A DNA stretch of 64,000 bases from Bacteroidales bacterium (GCA_028280405.1 JANQLW010000077.1:1-64000); one strand, 5' to 3'. Counted from the stretch's first letter, positions 24,131 to 34,692 are shown. Notes: generated by a model not told the origin, from the letters alone. Program-made: numbers and translations.

Positions 24131-25951
24131 ATGAAATTAAAGAGTAATAAAAGCACTAAAGGAAGACGGATGGCCGGAGCACGTAGCTTATGGCGTGCAA
24201 ACGGTATGACAAATGATCAATTTGGAAAACCTATCATCGCCGTTGTGAATTCATTTACCCAAATGGTTCCCGGACATGCTCACCTGCATCAGATCGGACA
24301 AACAGTAAAATCACTAATCGAAGCCGAAGGATGTTTTGCCCCGGAATTTAATACAATAGCTATCGACGATGGAATTGCCATGGGACATGATGGTATGTTG
24401 TATTCTTTACCCTCAAGAGATTTAATAGCTGATAGCGTTGAATATATGTGTAATGCACATCAGGTTGATGCCATGATCTGTATCTCTAATTGTGATAAAA
24501 TAACTCCGGGGATGTTAATGGCAGCCATGCGATTAAATATCCCTACCATATTTGTTTCCGGTGGACCAATGGAAGCCGGTAATGACGGTACCAGAGATTT
24601 GGATTTGGTGGATGCCATGGTTTTAGGTGCTGACGAAAATGCTACAGATGAAGAAATACGTAAAGTAGAAGAAAGTGCGTGTCCTACTTGTGGTTCCTGT
24701 TCCGGAATGTTTACGGCAAATTCAATGAATTGCTTAACAGAAGCATTAGGACTTTCATTGGCTGGAAATGGAACCGTACTGGCAACCCATAAAGAACGTA
24801 AGAAACTATTTGAAAATGCTGCAAAACAAATTGTAAAGAATGCTTATGATTATTATGAAAATGGTAATGATAAAGTATTACCACGTAGTATAGCCAATAG
24901 GGAAGCATTTATGAATTCTATGACTTTGGATATAGCCATGGGAGGTTCTTCAAATACCATACTTCACTTGTTGGCTATAGCTCATGAAGCCGAAGTTGAT
25001 TTCTGTATGAAAGATGTGGACGAATTGTCAAGAAAAATTCCTGTTCTATGTAAAGTAGCTCCGAATTCACATTATCATATACAGGATGTAAACAGAGCTG
25101 GCGGAGTAATGAGAATATTGGTTGAGTTAGATAAGCAAAACCTTTTGGATACAACTGTTTCAAATGTTGCATTCCCATCTTTAAAAGAAGCTTTGAAGCA
25201 TAATGATGTAAAAGGTGGCTATGCAGATGTTGAAGTATTAAGAAAATATAAATCAGCACCTGGAAGAGTAAAAAACCTGGTACTTGGTTCTCAAGAGAAT
25301 TACTACAAAAGTCTTGACTTGGATGAAAAGGAGGGTTGTATACGTTCTGTTGAACATGCTTATAGCAATGATGGAGGTCTGGCTGTATTGTTCGGAAATA
25401 TAGCTAAGAATGGCTGTGTGGTTAAAACGGCCGGAGTTGATGAAAGTGTCTTGACCTTCAAAGGAAAAGCAATATGCTTTGATTCCCAGGATGCAGCCTG
25501 TAAAGGTATATTACTTAATGAAGTAAAAGCCGGGGAAGTGGTTGTAATAAGATATGAAGGTCCCAAAGGAGGCCCGGGAATGCAGGAAATGCTTTATCCA
25601 ACTTCCTATTTAAAGACTAAACAACTGGATAAAAAATGCGCTTTAATTACAGATGGCCGGTTTTCCGGAGGTACTTCCGGGCTTTCAATCGGGCACATCT
25701 CTCCGGAAGCTGCAGCTGGTGGGGAATTAGCTTTAATTCGAAACGGGGATGAAATAGAAATTAATATTCCTGAAAGAAGTATTAACATATTGGTGGATGA
25801 TTTCGAACTGGCTAAACGCAGGGATGAAGAGTTAAGAAAAGGGGATCATGGCTTTAATCCACAAGATAGAGAAAGAAATGTAAGCAAGGCATTGAAAATA
25901 TATGCTGCTCATGTAAGTTCAGCAGATAAAGGAGCAATCAGAAAAATATAA
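24131..25951 (+). CDS. ilvD: Dihydroxy-acid dehydratase
   Basis: A 606-residue iron-sulfur enzyme that makes 2-oxoisovalerate and 2-oxo-3-methylvalerate, the third common step of valine and isoleucine synthesis. [11 protein letters not shown] (C121, K123) and [18 protein letters not shown] (C187, C190) supply cluster ligands; [21 protein letters not shown] near the C terminus is the family signature. Length matches E. coli IlvD (616). It is the first structural gene after the two attenuators and begins right after the A-rich spacer of module 2. Confidence 0.97.
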   Translation: MKLKSNKSTKGRRMAGARSLWRANGMTNDQFGKPIIAVVNSFTQMVPGHAHLHQIGQTVKSLIEAEGCFAPEFNTIAIDDGIAMGHDGMLYSLPSRDLIADSVEYMCNAHQVDAMICISNCDKITPGMLMAAMRLNIPTIFVSGGPMEAGNDGTRDLDLVDAMVLGADENATDEEIRKVEESACPTCGSCSGMFTANSMNCLTEALGLSLAGNGTVLATHKERKKLFENAAKQIVKNAYDYYENGNDKVLPRSIANREAFMNSMTLDIAMGGSSNTILHLLAIAHEAEVDFCMKDVDELSRKIPVLCKVAPNSHYHIQDVNRAGGVMRILVELDKQNLLDTTVSNVAFPSLKEALKHNDVKGGYADVEVLRKYKSAPGRVKNLVLGSQENYYKSLDLDEKEGCIRSVEHAYSNDGGLAVLFGNIAKNGCVVKTAGVDESVLTFKGKAICFDSQDAACKGILLNEVKAGEVVVIRYEGPKGGPGMQEMLYPTSYLKTKQLDKKCALITDGRFSGGTSGLSIGHISPEAAAGGELALIRNGDEIEINIPERSINILVDDFELAKRRDEELRKGDHGFNPQDRERNVSKALKIYAAHVSSADKGAIRKI

Positions 25952-25990
25952 AATCAGAAACACTTAAAAACTATTAATATCTAAGCAAAA

Positions 25991-27688
25991 ATGAAAAGTA
26001 AAACAATGACAGGTTCAGAGGCAATTATACAATGCCTTTTGAAAGAGAAAGTTGATACCGTTTTCGGTTATCCGGGAGGTGCGATCATGCCTGTGTATGA
26101 TTCAATCTTCGACTATCAGGATAAAATCAGGCATATCCTAACTCGTCATGAACAAGGTTTGGTTCATGCAGCACAGGGATATGCAAGAGTCACAGGGAAA
26201 GCTGGTGTCTGTATTGCTACTTCAGGGCCTGGTGCAACCAATTTAATAACAGGAATCGCTGATGCTATGATGGATTCAACGCCATTAGTATGTATTATTG
26301 GTCAGGTTCCTTCTCCATTACTTGGTACGGATGCTTTTCAAGAGGCAGATATCATAGGTATGACTACCCCTTGTACAAAATGGAATTATCAGATCACCTC
26401 TGTGGATGAAATTCCTGAAGTATTATCAAAAGCATTTTATATTGCTAATTCAGGACGCCCCGGACCGGTAGTATTAATGGTGACTAAAAATGCACAGTTT
26501 GATTCACTTGATTTTGAGTACAAGAAGACAACCTGGATGAATTCCTATAAACCGGAAAATTATTTGGATTATAATAAAATAAAAAAGGCTGCCGACTTAA
26601 TAAATTCTGCTAAAAAACCTTATTTATTGTTTGGACAAGGAGTTGTTTTGTCAGGTGCTGAAAATGAATTACAAGCCTTTTTGGAAAAAACAGGTATTCC
26701 TGCAGCAAGTACATTGTTAGGTTTATCAGCCTTACCTTCTGATCATCCGAATTATGTTGGAATGTTAGGTATGCATGGTAATTATGGACCGAATCTATTA
26801 ACAAATGAATGTGATGTGTTAATTGGAGTAGGCTTGCGTTTTGACGATCGGGTTACTGGTAATGCCAGCAAATATGCCAAACAGGCAAAAATAATCCATA
26901 TAGAAATGGATGAATCTGAATTAGGGAAAATTGTTACTCCAAAAGTTCCGGTAGCCGGTGATGCTAAGGAAGTATTAAGTGCTTTGATGCCTTTAGTTCA
27001 TCAATCTGATCATAGTACCTGGATGAAAGAATTCAGATCATGCGATGTGTTGGAGTTTGATGAAGTCATCAAAAATGAATTTGACGAAAGTAAAGAAGAA
27101 CTTAGCATGGCATATGTTTGTCGTAAATTAAGTGAAGCTGCAGACCATAATGCTGTTCTGGTTACAGATGTAGGACAACATCAAATGATTGCAAATCGCT
27201 ATTTTAAATTTAAAAATACAAGAAGTGTTATAACCTCAGGTGGATTGGGTACTATGGGATTTGCATTACCGGCTGCAATGGGTGCAAAATTGGGTGACGA
27301 TTCAAGGACTGTTATTTCAATCGCAGGAGATGGAGGTTTTCAAATGACTATGCAGGAATTAGGAACCATTGCACAACATCAGATTTCGGTTAAAATGGTA
27401 ATCCTGAATAATCACTTCTTAGGCATGGTGAGACAATGGCAGGAGCTATTCTTTGAAAAAAGATATTCTTTTACTGAGATCGAAAGCCCTGATTTTGTCC
27501 AAATAGCTCAAGCCTACAATATTCCGGCATGGAGTATTTCTGAGAAAAAAGATCTGGAAAATAAAATAAATGAAATGTTAAGTACTGAAGGGCCTGCATT
27601 GTTGGAGGTAAAAGTAGAAAAAGAAGATAATGTATTTCCTATGGTTCCTTCCGGTGCTGCTGTTAATGAAGTTTTACTAAAACCTTAA
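25991..27688 (+). CDS. ilvB: Acetolactate synthase, large (catalytic) subunit
   Basis: A 565-residue thiamine-diphosphate enzyme condensing two pyruvates, or pyruvate and 2-oxobutyrate. The catalytic glutamate is E54 (TRHEQGLVHAAQGYARVTGK), the FAD/central domain contains GVGLRFDDRVTG, and the ThDP-Mg motif runs from GDGGFQMTMQEL to ILNNHFLGMVRQWQ. Length and order are normal for bacterial AHAS. It lies 39 bp after ilvD and 11 bp before its regulatory subunit gene. Confidence 0.97.
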   Translation: MKSKTMTGSEAIIQCLLKEKVDTVFGYPGGAIMPVYDSIFDYQDKIRHILTRHEQGLVHAAQGYARVTGKAGVCIATSGPGATNLITGIADAMMDSTPLVCIIGQVPSPLLGTDAFQEADIIGMTTPCTKWNYQITSVDEIPEVLSKAFYIANSGRPGPVVLMVTKNAQFDSLDFEYKKTTWMNSYKPENYLDYNKIKKAADLINSAKKPYLLFGQGVVLSGAENELQAFLEKTGIPAASTLLGLSALPSDHPNYVGMLGMHGNYGPNLLTNECDVLIGVGLRFDDRVTGNASKYAKQAKIIHIEMDESELGKIVTPKVPVAGDAKEVLSALMPLVHQSDHSTWMKEFRSCDVLEFDEVIKNEFDESKEELSMAYVCRKLSEAADHNAVLVTDVGQHQMIANRYFKFKNTRSVITSGGLGTMGFALPAAMGAKLGDDSRTVISIAGDGGFQMTMQELGTIAQHQISVKMVILNNHFLGMVRQWQELFFEKRYSFTEIESPDFVQIAQAYNIPAWSISEKKDLENKINEMLSTEGPALLEVKVEKEDNVFPMVPSGAAVNEVLLKP

Positions 27689-27699
27689 TAATTACGATT

Positions 27700-28050
27700 A
27701 TGAATGCAAAAAAAGATTTTATCATCACAAGTTATGTAGAAAATAAGATAGGCATACTTTATAGAGTATTGAATGTTTTCTCAAGAAGAATGATCAATGT
27801 TGAAAGCCTGACAGTAGTTGAATCTGAAAGAAAAGGAATCAGCAAACTCACCATTGTTATTGAATCTGAAGATAATGTAGTTAAACAATTGGTTAAACAT
27901 ATTGAAAAACAAATCGGGGTAATGGGAGCTTATGTGCAATCTAATAATGAAATAGCCATGAGTAAGGTTTCTCTTTACAAAATGTTTACTCAATCATTAG
28001 CAAATCATGATGATCAATTACCTATTCTTGAAAAACAATATGTGAATTAA
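27700..28050 (+). CDS. ilvN: Acetolactate synthase, small (regulatory) subunit, short form
   Basis: A 116-residue regulatory subunit holding one ACT domain (residues 6-80: ITSYVENKIGILYRVLNVFSRRMINVESL). The C-terminal domain present in the 160-180-residue IlvN/IlvH type is missing, making it closer in size to E. coli IlvN/IlvM. The ACT domain would bind valine or another branched-chain amino acid and stimulate and feedback-regulate IlvB. It starts 11 bp after ilvB. Confidence 0.92.
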   Translation: MNAKKDFIITSYVENKIGILYRVLNVFSRRMINVESLTVVESERKGISKLTIVIESEDNVVKQLVKHIEKQIGVMGAYVQSNNEIAMSKVSLYKMFTQSLANHDDQLPILEKQYVN

Positions 28051-28089
28051 ATAAGAAAATCAAAAATCATTTAATAACTATAAAATAAA

Positions 28090-29136
28090 ATGGCAAAAAT
28101 AAAATTTGGTAACATAGAAGAATCAGTAGTTACCCGCGAAGAAGTCACGTTGGAACAGGCTAGAGAAACTCTAAAAGACGAACGTATAGCAGTAATTGGC
28201 TATGGAGTTCAAGGCCCTGGACAAGCTTTGAATCTTAGGGATAATGGATTTAATGTTATTGTTGGACAACGTAAAAATTCTCCATCATGGGATAAAGCAT
28301 TAGCTGATGGTTGGGAAGCAGGGATCAATCTTTTTGATGTAGAAACTGCTTGTAAAATGGGAACCATTATCCAATTCCTATTATCAGATGCCGGACAAAT
28401 TGCTGTTTGGCCTACTGTTGAAAAATGCCTGAAACCCGGTGATGCATTATATTTCTCACATGGTTTTGGAGTAACCTTTAATGAACAAACCGGAATCGTG
28501 CCTCCAAAAGATGTAGATGTATTTCTGGTAGCTCCTAAAGGGTCAGGTACCAGCTTACGCAGAATGTTTGTCGAAGGCCGGGGATTGAATTCCAGTTATG
28601 CTGTTTATCAGGATGCAACCGGAAGAGCAAACGACAGAGTTATTGCATTGGGAATTGGAATCGGTGCAGGATATATGTTCAATACAACTTTTAAAAAGGA
28701 AGTGTATTCTGACCTTACAGGTGAACGTGGTAGCTTAATGGGGGCGATCCAGGGATTATTTGCTGCTCAATATGATGTATTGAGGGAAAAAGGACATTCT
28801 CCCTCAGAAGCTTTTAATGAAACGGTTGAAGAATTAACGCAAAGCTTAATGCCTTTAGTAGCTGAAAATGGTATGGACTGGATGTATGCCAACTGTTCTA
28901 CTACTGCGCAAAGAGGTGCATTAGACTGGTGGAAGAAATTCCGTGATGTGACCAAACCTGTATTTAATGAATTGTATGAGAGTGTAGCAACAGGTAATGA
29001 AGCAAGAATAACCATTGAAGCAAATAGTAAAGAAGATTATAGAGACAAACTCGAACTCGAACTCAAGGAACTCCGCGAAAGCGAAATGTGGCAAGTAGGT
29101 GCGGAAGTTCGTAAACTTCGTCCTGAAAATAATTAA
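28090..29136 (+). CDS. ilvC: Ketol-acid reductoisomerase
   Basis: A 348-residue class I ketol-acid reductoisomerase, second common step of valine and isoleucine synthesis. The nucleotide fold has GYGVQGPGQ at 37-45, with a Bacteroidota-type QGPGQ in place of the commoner GSQGHA; the following loop GQRKNSPSWDKA carries the basic and serine residues that select NADPH. The metal-binding acidic residues lie in the C-terminal knotted domain (SDLTGERGSLMGAIQGLFAAQYDVL). It is followed by a long hairpin before leuA. Confidence 0.96.
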   Translation: MAKIKFGNIEESVVTREEVTLEQARETLKDERIAVIGYGVQGPGQALNLRDNGFNVIVGQRKNSPSWDKALADGWEAGINLFDVETACKMGTIIQFLLSDAGQIAVWPTVEKCLKPGDALYFSHGFGVTFNEQTGIVPPKDVDVFLVAPKGSGTSLRRMFVEGRGLNSSYAVYQDATGRANDRVIALGIGIGAGYMFNTTFKKEVYSDLTGERGSLMGAIQGLFAAQYDVLREKGHSPSEAFNETVEELTQSLMPLVAENGMDWMYANCSTTAQRGALDWWKKFRDVTKPVFNELYESVATGNEARITIEANSKEDYRDKLELELKELRESEMWQVGAEVRKLRPENN

Positions 29137-29142
29137 AATATT

Positions 29143-29250
29143 AGCCCGGATTATTGTCAAGATAGAACTTGGTCCATAACATGTCAATGTCATGACATAT
29201 AATACATCTTTCATAGTCTTTAGTTCAATCAAGACTAACCGGGCTTTTTA
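29143..29250 (+). terminator. Long imperfect hairpin with T tract between ilvC and leuA
   Basis: AGCCCGG (29143-29149) pairs with CCGGGCT (29239-29245), followed by five T; inside, GTC..GAT.GAACT near 29156-29169 pairs imperfectly with AGTTC.ATC..GAC near 29223-29236. The apex contains the palindromic ATGTCATGACAT. It has the form of an intrinsic terminator placed in the middle of the operon, so it may lower leu gene expression relative to ilv, or stabilise the upstream mRNA. No leader peptide was found here. Confidence 0.55.
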
Positions 29251-29287
29251 AAATAATCTTTTTACTAATACTTAAATACAAAAAATA

Positions 29288-30832
29288 ATGAGTGATAAAT
29301 TATATATATTTGATACAACTTTGAGAGATGGGGAGCAAGTCCCTGGATGTCAGTTAAACACCGTAGAAAAAATCGAAGTTGCAAAGGCACTTGAAATTTT
29401 AGGTGTGGATATTATCGAGGCCGGGTTTCCTGTATCCAGCCCTGGTGATTTTAATTCAGTGGTCGAAATTTCTAAAGCAGTTATATGGCCAACGATTTGT
29501 GCACTTACCCGTGCTGTTGAAAAAGATATAGAAATTGCCGCAGATGCCCTTAAATATGCAAAAAAAGGACGTATACATACCGGAATTGGAACTTCGCATT
29601 ATCACATACATTATAAACTAAATTCAAACCCGGAGGCAATTCTGGAAAGAGCTGTAGCAGCGGTGAAGTATGCTAAACGTTTTGTAGAGGACGTTGAGTT
29701 TTATGCTGAAGATGCCGGACGTTCTGATAATGTGTATTTAGCTAAAGTTGTTGAAGCTGTGATTAAGGCCGGTGCTACCGTTGTAAATATTCCTGATACA
29801 ACAGGTTATTGTTTACCACATCAATATGGTGAGAAAATAAAATTCCTGATGGAAAATGTGAAAGGAGTTCACAATGCAATATTATCAACGCATTGCCACA
29901 ATGATTTGGGAATGGCTACTGCAAATACTATTGCGGGTGTTATGAATGGTGCCCGACAAGCAGAAGTTACGATTAATGGTATTGGTGAACGTGCAGGAAA
30001 TACTTCTTTGGAAGAAGTAGTAATGACTTTAAAATCTCACGATTTAAAAATTGATACCAGTGTCAATACCAAGAAAATCTATAAAACCAGCCGTATGATC
30101 GCCAGTTTAATGAATATGCCTGTACAGGCTAATAAAGCAATTGTCGGACGAAATGCCTTTGCACATTCATCAGGAATTCATCAGGATGGTGTATTAAAAC
30201 ATCGTGAAAACTATGAAATCATTGATCCTAAGGATGTCGGGATAGATGAGTCATCAATCGTTTTAACTGCAAGAAGTGGAAGGGCTGCTTTGAAAAACAG
30301 ATTGGAATTATTAGGTTTCAAATTGAATAAGGAAAAGTTGGATAAAGCTTATGAAGAATTCTTGAAATTAGCTGACAAGAAAAAAGAAATTAATGATGAT
30401 GATGTCGCTTTATTGGTTGGTGATATTCGAAAAGAAGATCGTAGAATAAAATTAGATTTTTTACAGGTAGTCAGTGGTAAAAGTTTAACTCCAATGGCTA
30501 CGGTTCGATTGAATATAGCCGGTGAAGTTTTCTGTGCTACTATGGCTGGTAATGGCCCTGTAGATGCAACCATCAAAGCGATTAAGGCCATTATTCATCG
30601 AAAAACCGTATTACATGAATTCTTAATTCAGGCCATTACAAGAGGCAGTGATGATATCGGAAAGGTTCACATGCAGGTTGTTTTTGAAGATAAAGTCTAT
30701 TACGGATTTGGTGCACATACAGATATTGTGACGGCATCAGCAGAAGCATTTATCGATGCGATCAATAAAATGAGTCCGGCAGGAAATAGCCTGGTAAATT
30801 CAGAACAAGTACAGATGGTTAATGTGGAATAA
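29288..30832 (+). CDS. leuA: 2-isopropylmalate synthase
   Basis: A 514-residue enzyme joining acetyl-CoA and 2-oxoisovalerate, the first committed step of leucine synthesis. [12 protein letters not shown] (residues 9-20) is the catalytic/metal site, [14 protein letters not shown] holds the two metal histidines, and NGIGERAGN is the lyase-family motif. Residues 390-510 form the LeuA_dimer regulatory domain that binds leucine. It is the true LeuA rather than the paralogue at 33017 because of its full family match (GQVPGCQ..., [16 protein letters not shown]). Confidence 0.95.
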   Translation: MSDKLYIFDTTLRDGEQVPGCQLNTVEKIEVAKALEILGVDIIEAGFPVSSPGDFNSVVEISKAVIWPTICALTRAVEKDIEIAADALKYAKKGRIHTGIGTSHYHIHYKLNSNPEAILERAVAAVKYAKRFVEDVEFYAEDAGRSDNVYLAKVVEAVIKAGATVVNIPDTTGYCLPHQYGEKIKFLMENVKGVHNAILSTHCHNDLGMATANTIAGVMNGARQAEVTINGIGERAGNTSLEEVVMTLKSHDLKIDTSVNTKKIYKTSRMIASLMNMPVQANKAIVGRNAFAHSSGIHQDGVLKHRENYEIIDPKDVGIDESSIVLTARSGRAALKNRLELLGFKLNKEKLDKAYEEFLKLADKKKEINDDDVALLVGDIRKEDRRIKLDFLQVVSGKSLTPMATVRLNIAGEVFCATMAGNGPVDATIKAIKAIIHRKTVLHEFLIQAITRGSDDIGKVHMQVVFEDKVYYGFGAHTDIVTASAEAFIDAINKMSPAGNSLVNSEQVQMVNVE

Positions 30833-30839
30833 GTTACAA

Positions 30840-30883
30840 GTTGCAGGTTACAGGTTGGCAACTTGCAACCTGTAACCTGCAAC
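30840..30883. repeat. 17-bp perfect inverted repeat between leuA and leuC
   Basis: GTTGCAGGTTACAGGTT (30840-30856) and its exact reverse complement (30867-30883) enclose 10 bases. Each arm is itself a tandem of a 7-base unit (AACCTGT AACCTGC AAC). There is no T tract, so it is more likely a dispersed intergenic repeat or mRNA-stabilising stem than a terminator. Related 7-base-unit arrays occur at 34537-34622 and after leuB. Confidence 0.8.
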
Positions 30884-30950
30884 AAAACCTTAACTATCTA
30901 TAGAAGTCAAAAGATTATTTTAAAAAATAAAATTTGAATTGAAAGCTAAA

Positions 30951-32339
30951 ATGAAACAAACACTATTCGATAAAATATGGGACGCTCATGTCGTCAAGGA
31001 AATAGAAGATGGCCCTTCTGTACTATATATAGACCGGCACTTTATACATGAAGTCACCAGTCCTGTTGCGTTTGGAAATCTTGAAAAAAGAGGCTTGAAA
31101 GTTTTTAGACCCGAACAAACAATAGCTACTATGGATCATAATGTTCCAACTCTGAATCAACATTTACCTATTCATGACGAACTATCAAGAAATCAGGTAA
31201 ACTCATTAGTAGAAAATTGTAAGCGTCATGGAGTTGATCTCTATGGTTTAGGCCATGACTGGCAAGGCATTGTACATGTTATTGGGCCTGAGTTGGGGTT
31301 TACTCAACCTGGGATGACCATCGTTTGTGGAGATAGCCACACATCAACCCATGGAGCTTTTGGCTCCGTTGCTTTTGGAATCGGAACCAGCGAAGTAGAA
31401 ATGGTATTAGGCAATCAATGTATTTTACAGAATAAGCCTCAAAAAATGAGAATTACTATAGAAGGAGAGTTAAGTAAAGCTGTTACTTCTAAGGATGTGA
31501 TTCTTTATGTAATTTCAAAAATAAGTAGTAGCGGAGGTACAGGCCACTTTATTGAATTTGACGGGTCAGCGATCAGGTCAATGTCAATGGAAGCACGTAT
31601 GAGCCTGTGCAATATGAGTATTGAATGCGGAGCCCGTGGAGGTTTGATTGCTCCGGATGAAACTACATTTGAATATCTTAAAGGTAAAGAACATTGTCCT
31701 AAAGGAGATGACTGGGATCAGGCTGTAGAAAACTGGAAAACTTTATACACAGATGAAGGTGCACAGTTTGATACTAAATATGTATTCATAGCAGAAGATA
31801 TTGCACCTATGATTACCTATGGTACGAATCCGGGAATGGGAATGCCAATTGATGGAACCGTTCCTGTTTTTGATGATGCCAGTAGTCAAAAAGCATTGAA
31901 ATATATGGGGCTTAATGGTGGAGAAAAAATTGAAGGCAACACAATTGATTATGTTTTTCTCGGTAGTTGCACAAATGGCAGAATAGAAGATTTTCGTCAG
32001 TTTACTCAACTGGTAAAAGGGCATAAAAAAGCTGATAATGTCACGGCCTGGCTGGTTCCGGGATCTAAATTGGTTGAAAAACAAATTATAAATGAAGGAT
32101 TGGATGTTATTTTGAAAGAAGCAGGATTTGAATTACGCCAGCCCGGATGTTCTGCCTGCCTCGCAATGAATGATGATAAAATACCTGCTGGTAAATATGC
32201 AGTTTCTACTTCTAACAGAAATTTTGAAGGTAGACAAGGCCCTGGCTCCAGAACTTTATTGGCCAGCCCTCTGGTTGCTGCAGCAGCTGCAATTACAGGT
32301 AAAATTACAGATCCCAGAGGGATGACATCTTTTCAGTAA
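30951..32339 (+). CDS. leuC: 3-isopropylmalate dehydratase, large subunit
   Basis: A 462-residue aconitase-family subunit. The start is the ATG at 30951 ([10 protein letters not shown]); an upstream in-frame TTG at 30939 would add four residues. The 4Fe-4S cluster ligands are in GSCTNGR and in CSACLAMN (two cysteines). [12 protein letters not shown] and DHNVPT are the substrate-site blocks. With LeuD it isomerises 2- to 3-isopropylmalate, and could equally process citramalate if the downstream paralogue is citramalate synthase. The stop codon overlaps the first possible leuD start (TAATG). Confidence 0.96.
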   Translation: MKQTLFDKIWDAHVVKEIEDGPSVLYIDRHFIHEVTSPVAFGNLEKRGLKVFRPEQTIATMDHNVPTLNQHLPIHDELSRNQVNSLVENCKRHGVDLYGLGHDWQGIVHVIGPELGFTQPGMTIVCGDSHTSTHGAFGSVAFGIGTSEVEMVLGNQCILQNKPQKMRITIEGELSKAVTSKDVILYVISKISSSGGTGHFIEFDGSAIRSMSMEARMSLCNMSIECGARGGLIAPDETTFEYLKGKEHCPKGDDWDQAVENWKTLYTDEGAQFDTKYVFIAEDIAPMITYGTNPGMGMPIDGTVPVFDDASSQKALKYMGLNGGEKIEGNTIDYVFLGSCTNGRIEDFRQFTQLVKGHKKADNVTAWLVPGSKLVEKQIINEGLDVILKEAGFELRQPGCSACLAMNDDKIPAGKYAVSTSNRNFEGRQGPGSRTLLASPLVAAAAAITGKITDPRGMTSFQ

Positions 32340-32989
32340 TGCTTACTAGCAATAATCAATCATTAATATTCAATAAAAAATTTATAATCGTGTTAGAAAA
32401 ATTTAAAACATTTACATCAACAGCAGTTCCAGTTAATATAGAGAATATAGATACGGATCAAATTATTCCGGCCCGCTTTTTAAAAGCTGTTGAAAGAAAA
32501 GGTTTTGGAGATAACCTTTTCAGAGACTGGAGATATGATAAACAAAACAATAAAATCGAATCATTTCCATTAAATAATGAAAAATATAGCGGTAAAATTC
32601 TCGTAGCCGGTAAAAATTTTGGATGTGGCTCAAGTAGAGAACATGCTGCATGGTCAATTTATGACTATGGTTTTAGAGTCGTTGTATCATCTTATTTCGC
32701 AGATATTTTTAAAAATAACGCCCTGAATAATGGATTACTGCCCATTCAGGTAACAGAAAAACAATTAGCATTTATTATGGAAACTGTACAGAAAAATCCA
32801 AATACTCAAATGGAAGTCGATTTGGAAAAACAGGAACTGAGAATTCCCTCAGAAAATGTTACATATTTTTTTGAAATTACTTCTTATAAAAAAGAGTGCC
32901 TGATTGAAGGCTATGATGACTTCTCATATTTGCAAAGCAGATTATCGGAAATTGAACAGTTTGAAAATTACCGACTGAGTGCGTTTTAA
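32339..32989 (+). CDS. leuD: 3-isopropylmalate dehydratase, small subunit
   Basis: The swivelling-domain subunit, with TAVPVNIENIDTDQIIPARFLK and GKNFGCGSSREHAAW. Two starts compete. The ATG at 32339 overlaps the leuC stop and gives 216 residues, but its first 17 residues are unlike any LeuD. A GTG at 32390 gives LEKFKTFTSTAVP directly after the start and about 200 residues, the usual length (E. coli LeuD is 201). The product may therefore start at GTG, with the upstream codons serving only for coupling. Confidence 0.94.
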   Translation: MLTSNNQSLIFNKKFIIVLEKFKTFTSTAVPVNIENIDTDQIIPARFLKAVERKGFGDNLFRDWRYDKQNNKIESFPLNNEKYSGKILVAGKNFGCGSSREHAAWSIYDYGFRVVVSSYFADIFKNNALNNGLLPIQVTEKQLAFIMETVQKNPNTQMEVDLEKQELRIPSENVTYFFEITSYKKECLIEGYDDFSYLQSRLSEIEQFENYRLSAF

Positions 32990-33016
32990 CATCATCCACT
33001 TAAAAACTATCACATA

Positions 33017-34537
33017 ATGAATAAACATATAAAGATCATGGATACGACGCTGCGTGACGGTGAACAGACTACAGGAGTCTCATTCACCGGAACGGAAAAG
33101 TTAAGCGTCACCCAATTGCTTCTTAAAGAAGTAAAGGTAGATAGGGTAGAGGTTGCTTCTGCCAGAGTTTCTAATGGAGAGTTTGATGCAGTAAAACGAA
33201 TTACCGCATGGGCTAAATCTGAAAACTTAATTGACCGGATTGAGATTTTGGGATTTGTTGATGGAACTGCATCTGTCGACTGGATTATTGATGCCGGAGC
33301 AAAAGTGATTAATTTATTATGTAAAGGAAGTTTAAAGCATGTAAAAGGACAATTGCGTAAAAGCCCGGAAGAACATGTAAAAGACATAAAAAATGTAATT
33401 CGGTATGCCGAAGAAAAGGATATAACCGTAAATATCTACCTTGAAGATTGGTCAAATGGTATGCGTAATTCCAAAGATTATGTATTCTATATGCTGGATC
33501 ATCTGAAAGATGAAAATATTAATAGGTATATGTTGCCGGATACTCTAGGAGTGCTGAATCCTGAAGAAACTTATCAATACTTGTCTGAAGTATTTGATCG
33601 CTACCCTGGACTGAAGGTCGACTTTCATGCCCATAATGATTATGACCTGGCAGTTGCTAATGTCGTAGAAGCAATTAAAGCCGGAGTTAATTGTGTCCAT
33701 ACAACAGTAAATGGATTGGGAGAAAGAGCCGGTAATGCCCCGCTTTCCAGCGTTGTTGCTGTAGTGAAAGATCAATTAGGTTGTGAAATGTCAATTGACG
33801 AAAAAAGATTGAATAGAATCAGTAAACTGATCGAAACTTTTTCAGGGATCAGAATTCCAGCTAATAAACCTTTAATTGGAGAGTATGTTTTTACTCAATG
33901 TAGTGGTGTTCATGCAGATGGAGATGCTAAGGATAATCTTTACAGAAACACACTGGAACCTGAAAGATTTGGCAGGAGTATCAGTTATGCACTTGGAAAA
34001 ACTTCTGGCAAATCAAATATTAAAAAAAATCTGGAATCCTTAGGCTTGGAATTAGATACTGAATCATTGAAAAAGGTCACAGAAAGGGTCATTGAACTTG
34101 GTGATCTTAAAGAAACGGTAACTATAGATGATCTGCCTTATATCGTTTCTGATGTATTGAAAAGTCAATATATTCAGGAATATATCAAAATAAGAAGTTA
34201 TGTGATTTCTTTGTCAAAAGATCTACGTCCAACAGCTACCGTTAAAGTAGAGATTGATAATGAATCTTACGAAGCCAGTTCTGATGGAGACGGACAGTAT
34301 GATGCTTTTATGAATGCTTTAAAGAGTATTTATTTAAAATTAAATAAACCGTTTCCAAAATTATTGGATTATTCAGTATCTATTCCTCCGGGTGGCCGAA
34401 CAGATGCATTAGTTGAGACCGTAATTACCTGGCGTATGCATAGAGAGTTTAAAACCCGTGGACTGGAAACAGATCAGACTTCTGCTGCTATTGTAGCAAC
34501 CGAGAAAATGTTAAATTTAATTGAGAATGAGAATTAG
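33017..34537 (+). CDS. cimA: Isopropylmalate-synthase family paralogue, probably citramalate synthase
   Basis: A 506-residue DRE-TIM metallolyase. [12 protein letters not shown] (9-20), FHAHNDYDLAVAN (metal histidines) and NGLGERAGN are present, as is a C-terminal LeuA_dimer-type domain (KDLRPTATVKVEI...). It is clearly diverged from LeuA at 29288: the substrate-side segment reads TTGVSFTGTEKLSV and later FVDGTASVDW. Lying between leuD and leuB, it fits citramalate synthase, which makes (R)-citramalate from pyruvate and acetyl-CoA; LeuCD and LeuB then turn it into 2-oxobutyrate for isoleucine. A second isopropylmalate synthase or homocitrate synthase cannot be excluded. No ilvA is in the operon. 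Confidence 0.7.
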   Translation: MNKHIKIMDTTLRDGEQTTGVSFTGTEKLSVTQLLLKEVKVDRVEVASARVSNGEFDAVKRITAWAKSENLIDRIEILGFVDGTASVDWIIDAGAKVINLLCKGSLKHVKGQLRKSPEEHVKDIKNVIRYAEEKDITVNIYLEDWSNGMRNSKDYVFYMLDHLKDENINRYMLPDTLGVLNPEETYQYLSEVFDRYPGLKVDFHAHNDYDLAVANVVEAIKAGVNCVHTTVNGLGERAGNAPLSSVVAVVKDQLGCEMSIDEKRLNRISKLIETFSGIRIPANKPLIGEYVFTQCSGVHADGDAKDNLYRNTLEPERFGRSISYALGKTSGKSNIKKNLESLGLELDTESLKKVTERVIELGDLKETVTIDDLPYIVSDVLKSQYIQEYIKIRSYVISLSKDLRPTATVKVEIDNESYEASSDGDGQYDAFMNALKSIYLKLNKPFPKLLDYSVSIPPGGRTDALVETVITWRMHREFKTRGLETDQTSAAIVATEKMLNLIENEN

Positions 34538-34622
34538 TTACTGGTTACTGATTGCAAGTTATAGCACAACCAGCAACCAGCAACCAGTAACTAGCAACCA
34601 GCAACCAGTAACCAGCAACCAA
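34537..34622. repeat. Heptamer tandem array with inverted left arm, cimA-leuB gap
   Basis: Eight head-to-tail copies of a 7-base unit (consensus CAACCAG, some TAACCAG) fill 34567-34622. A short inverted counterpart, GTTACTGGTTACTG, at 34537-34550 can fold back on it. The array directly follows the cimA stop codon (the left arm overlaps its last bases) and sits 70 bp before leuB. It belongs to the same class as the arrays at 30840 and 62819. Confidence 0.85.
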
Positions 34623-34692
34623 CCCCCTCAGTTCATTATTTAGAGGAAAGAATATTATAAAAGAGAAAAGAATAATATAAATAAAATACAAA

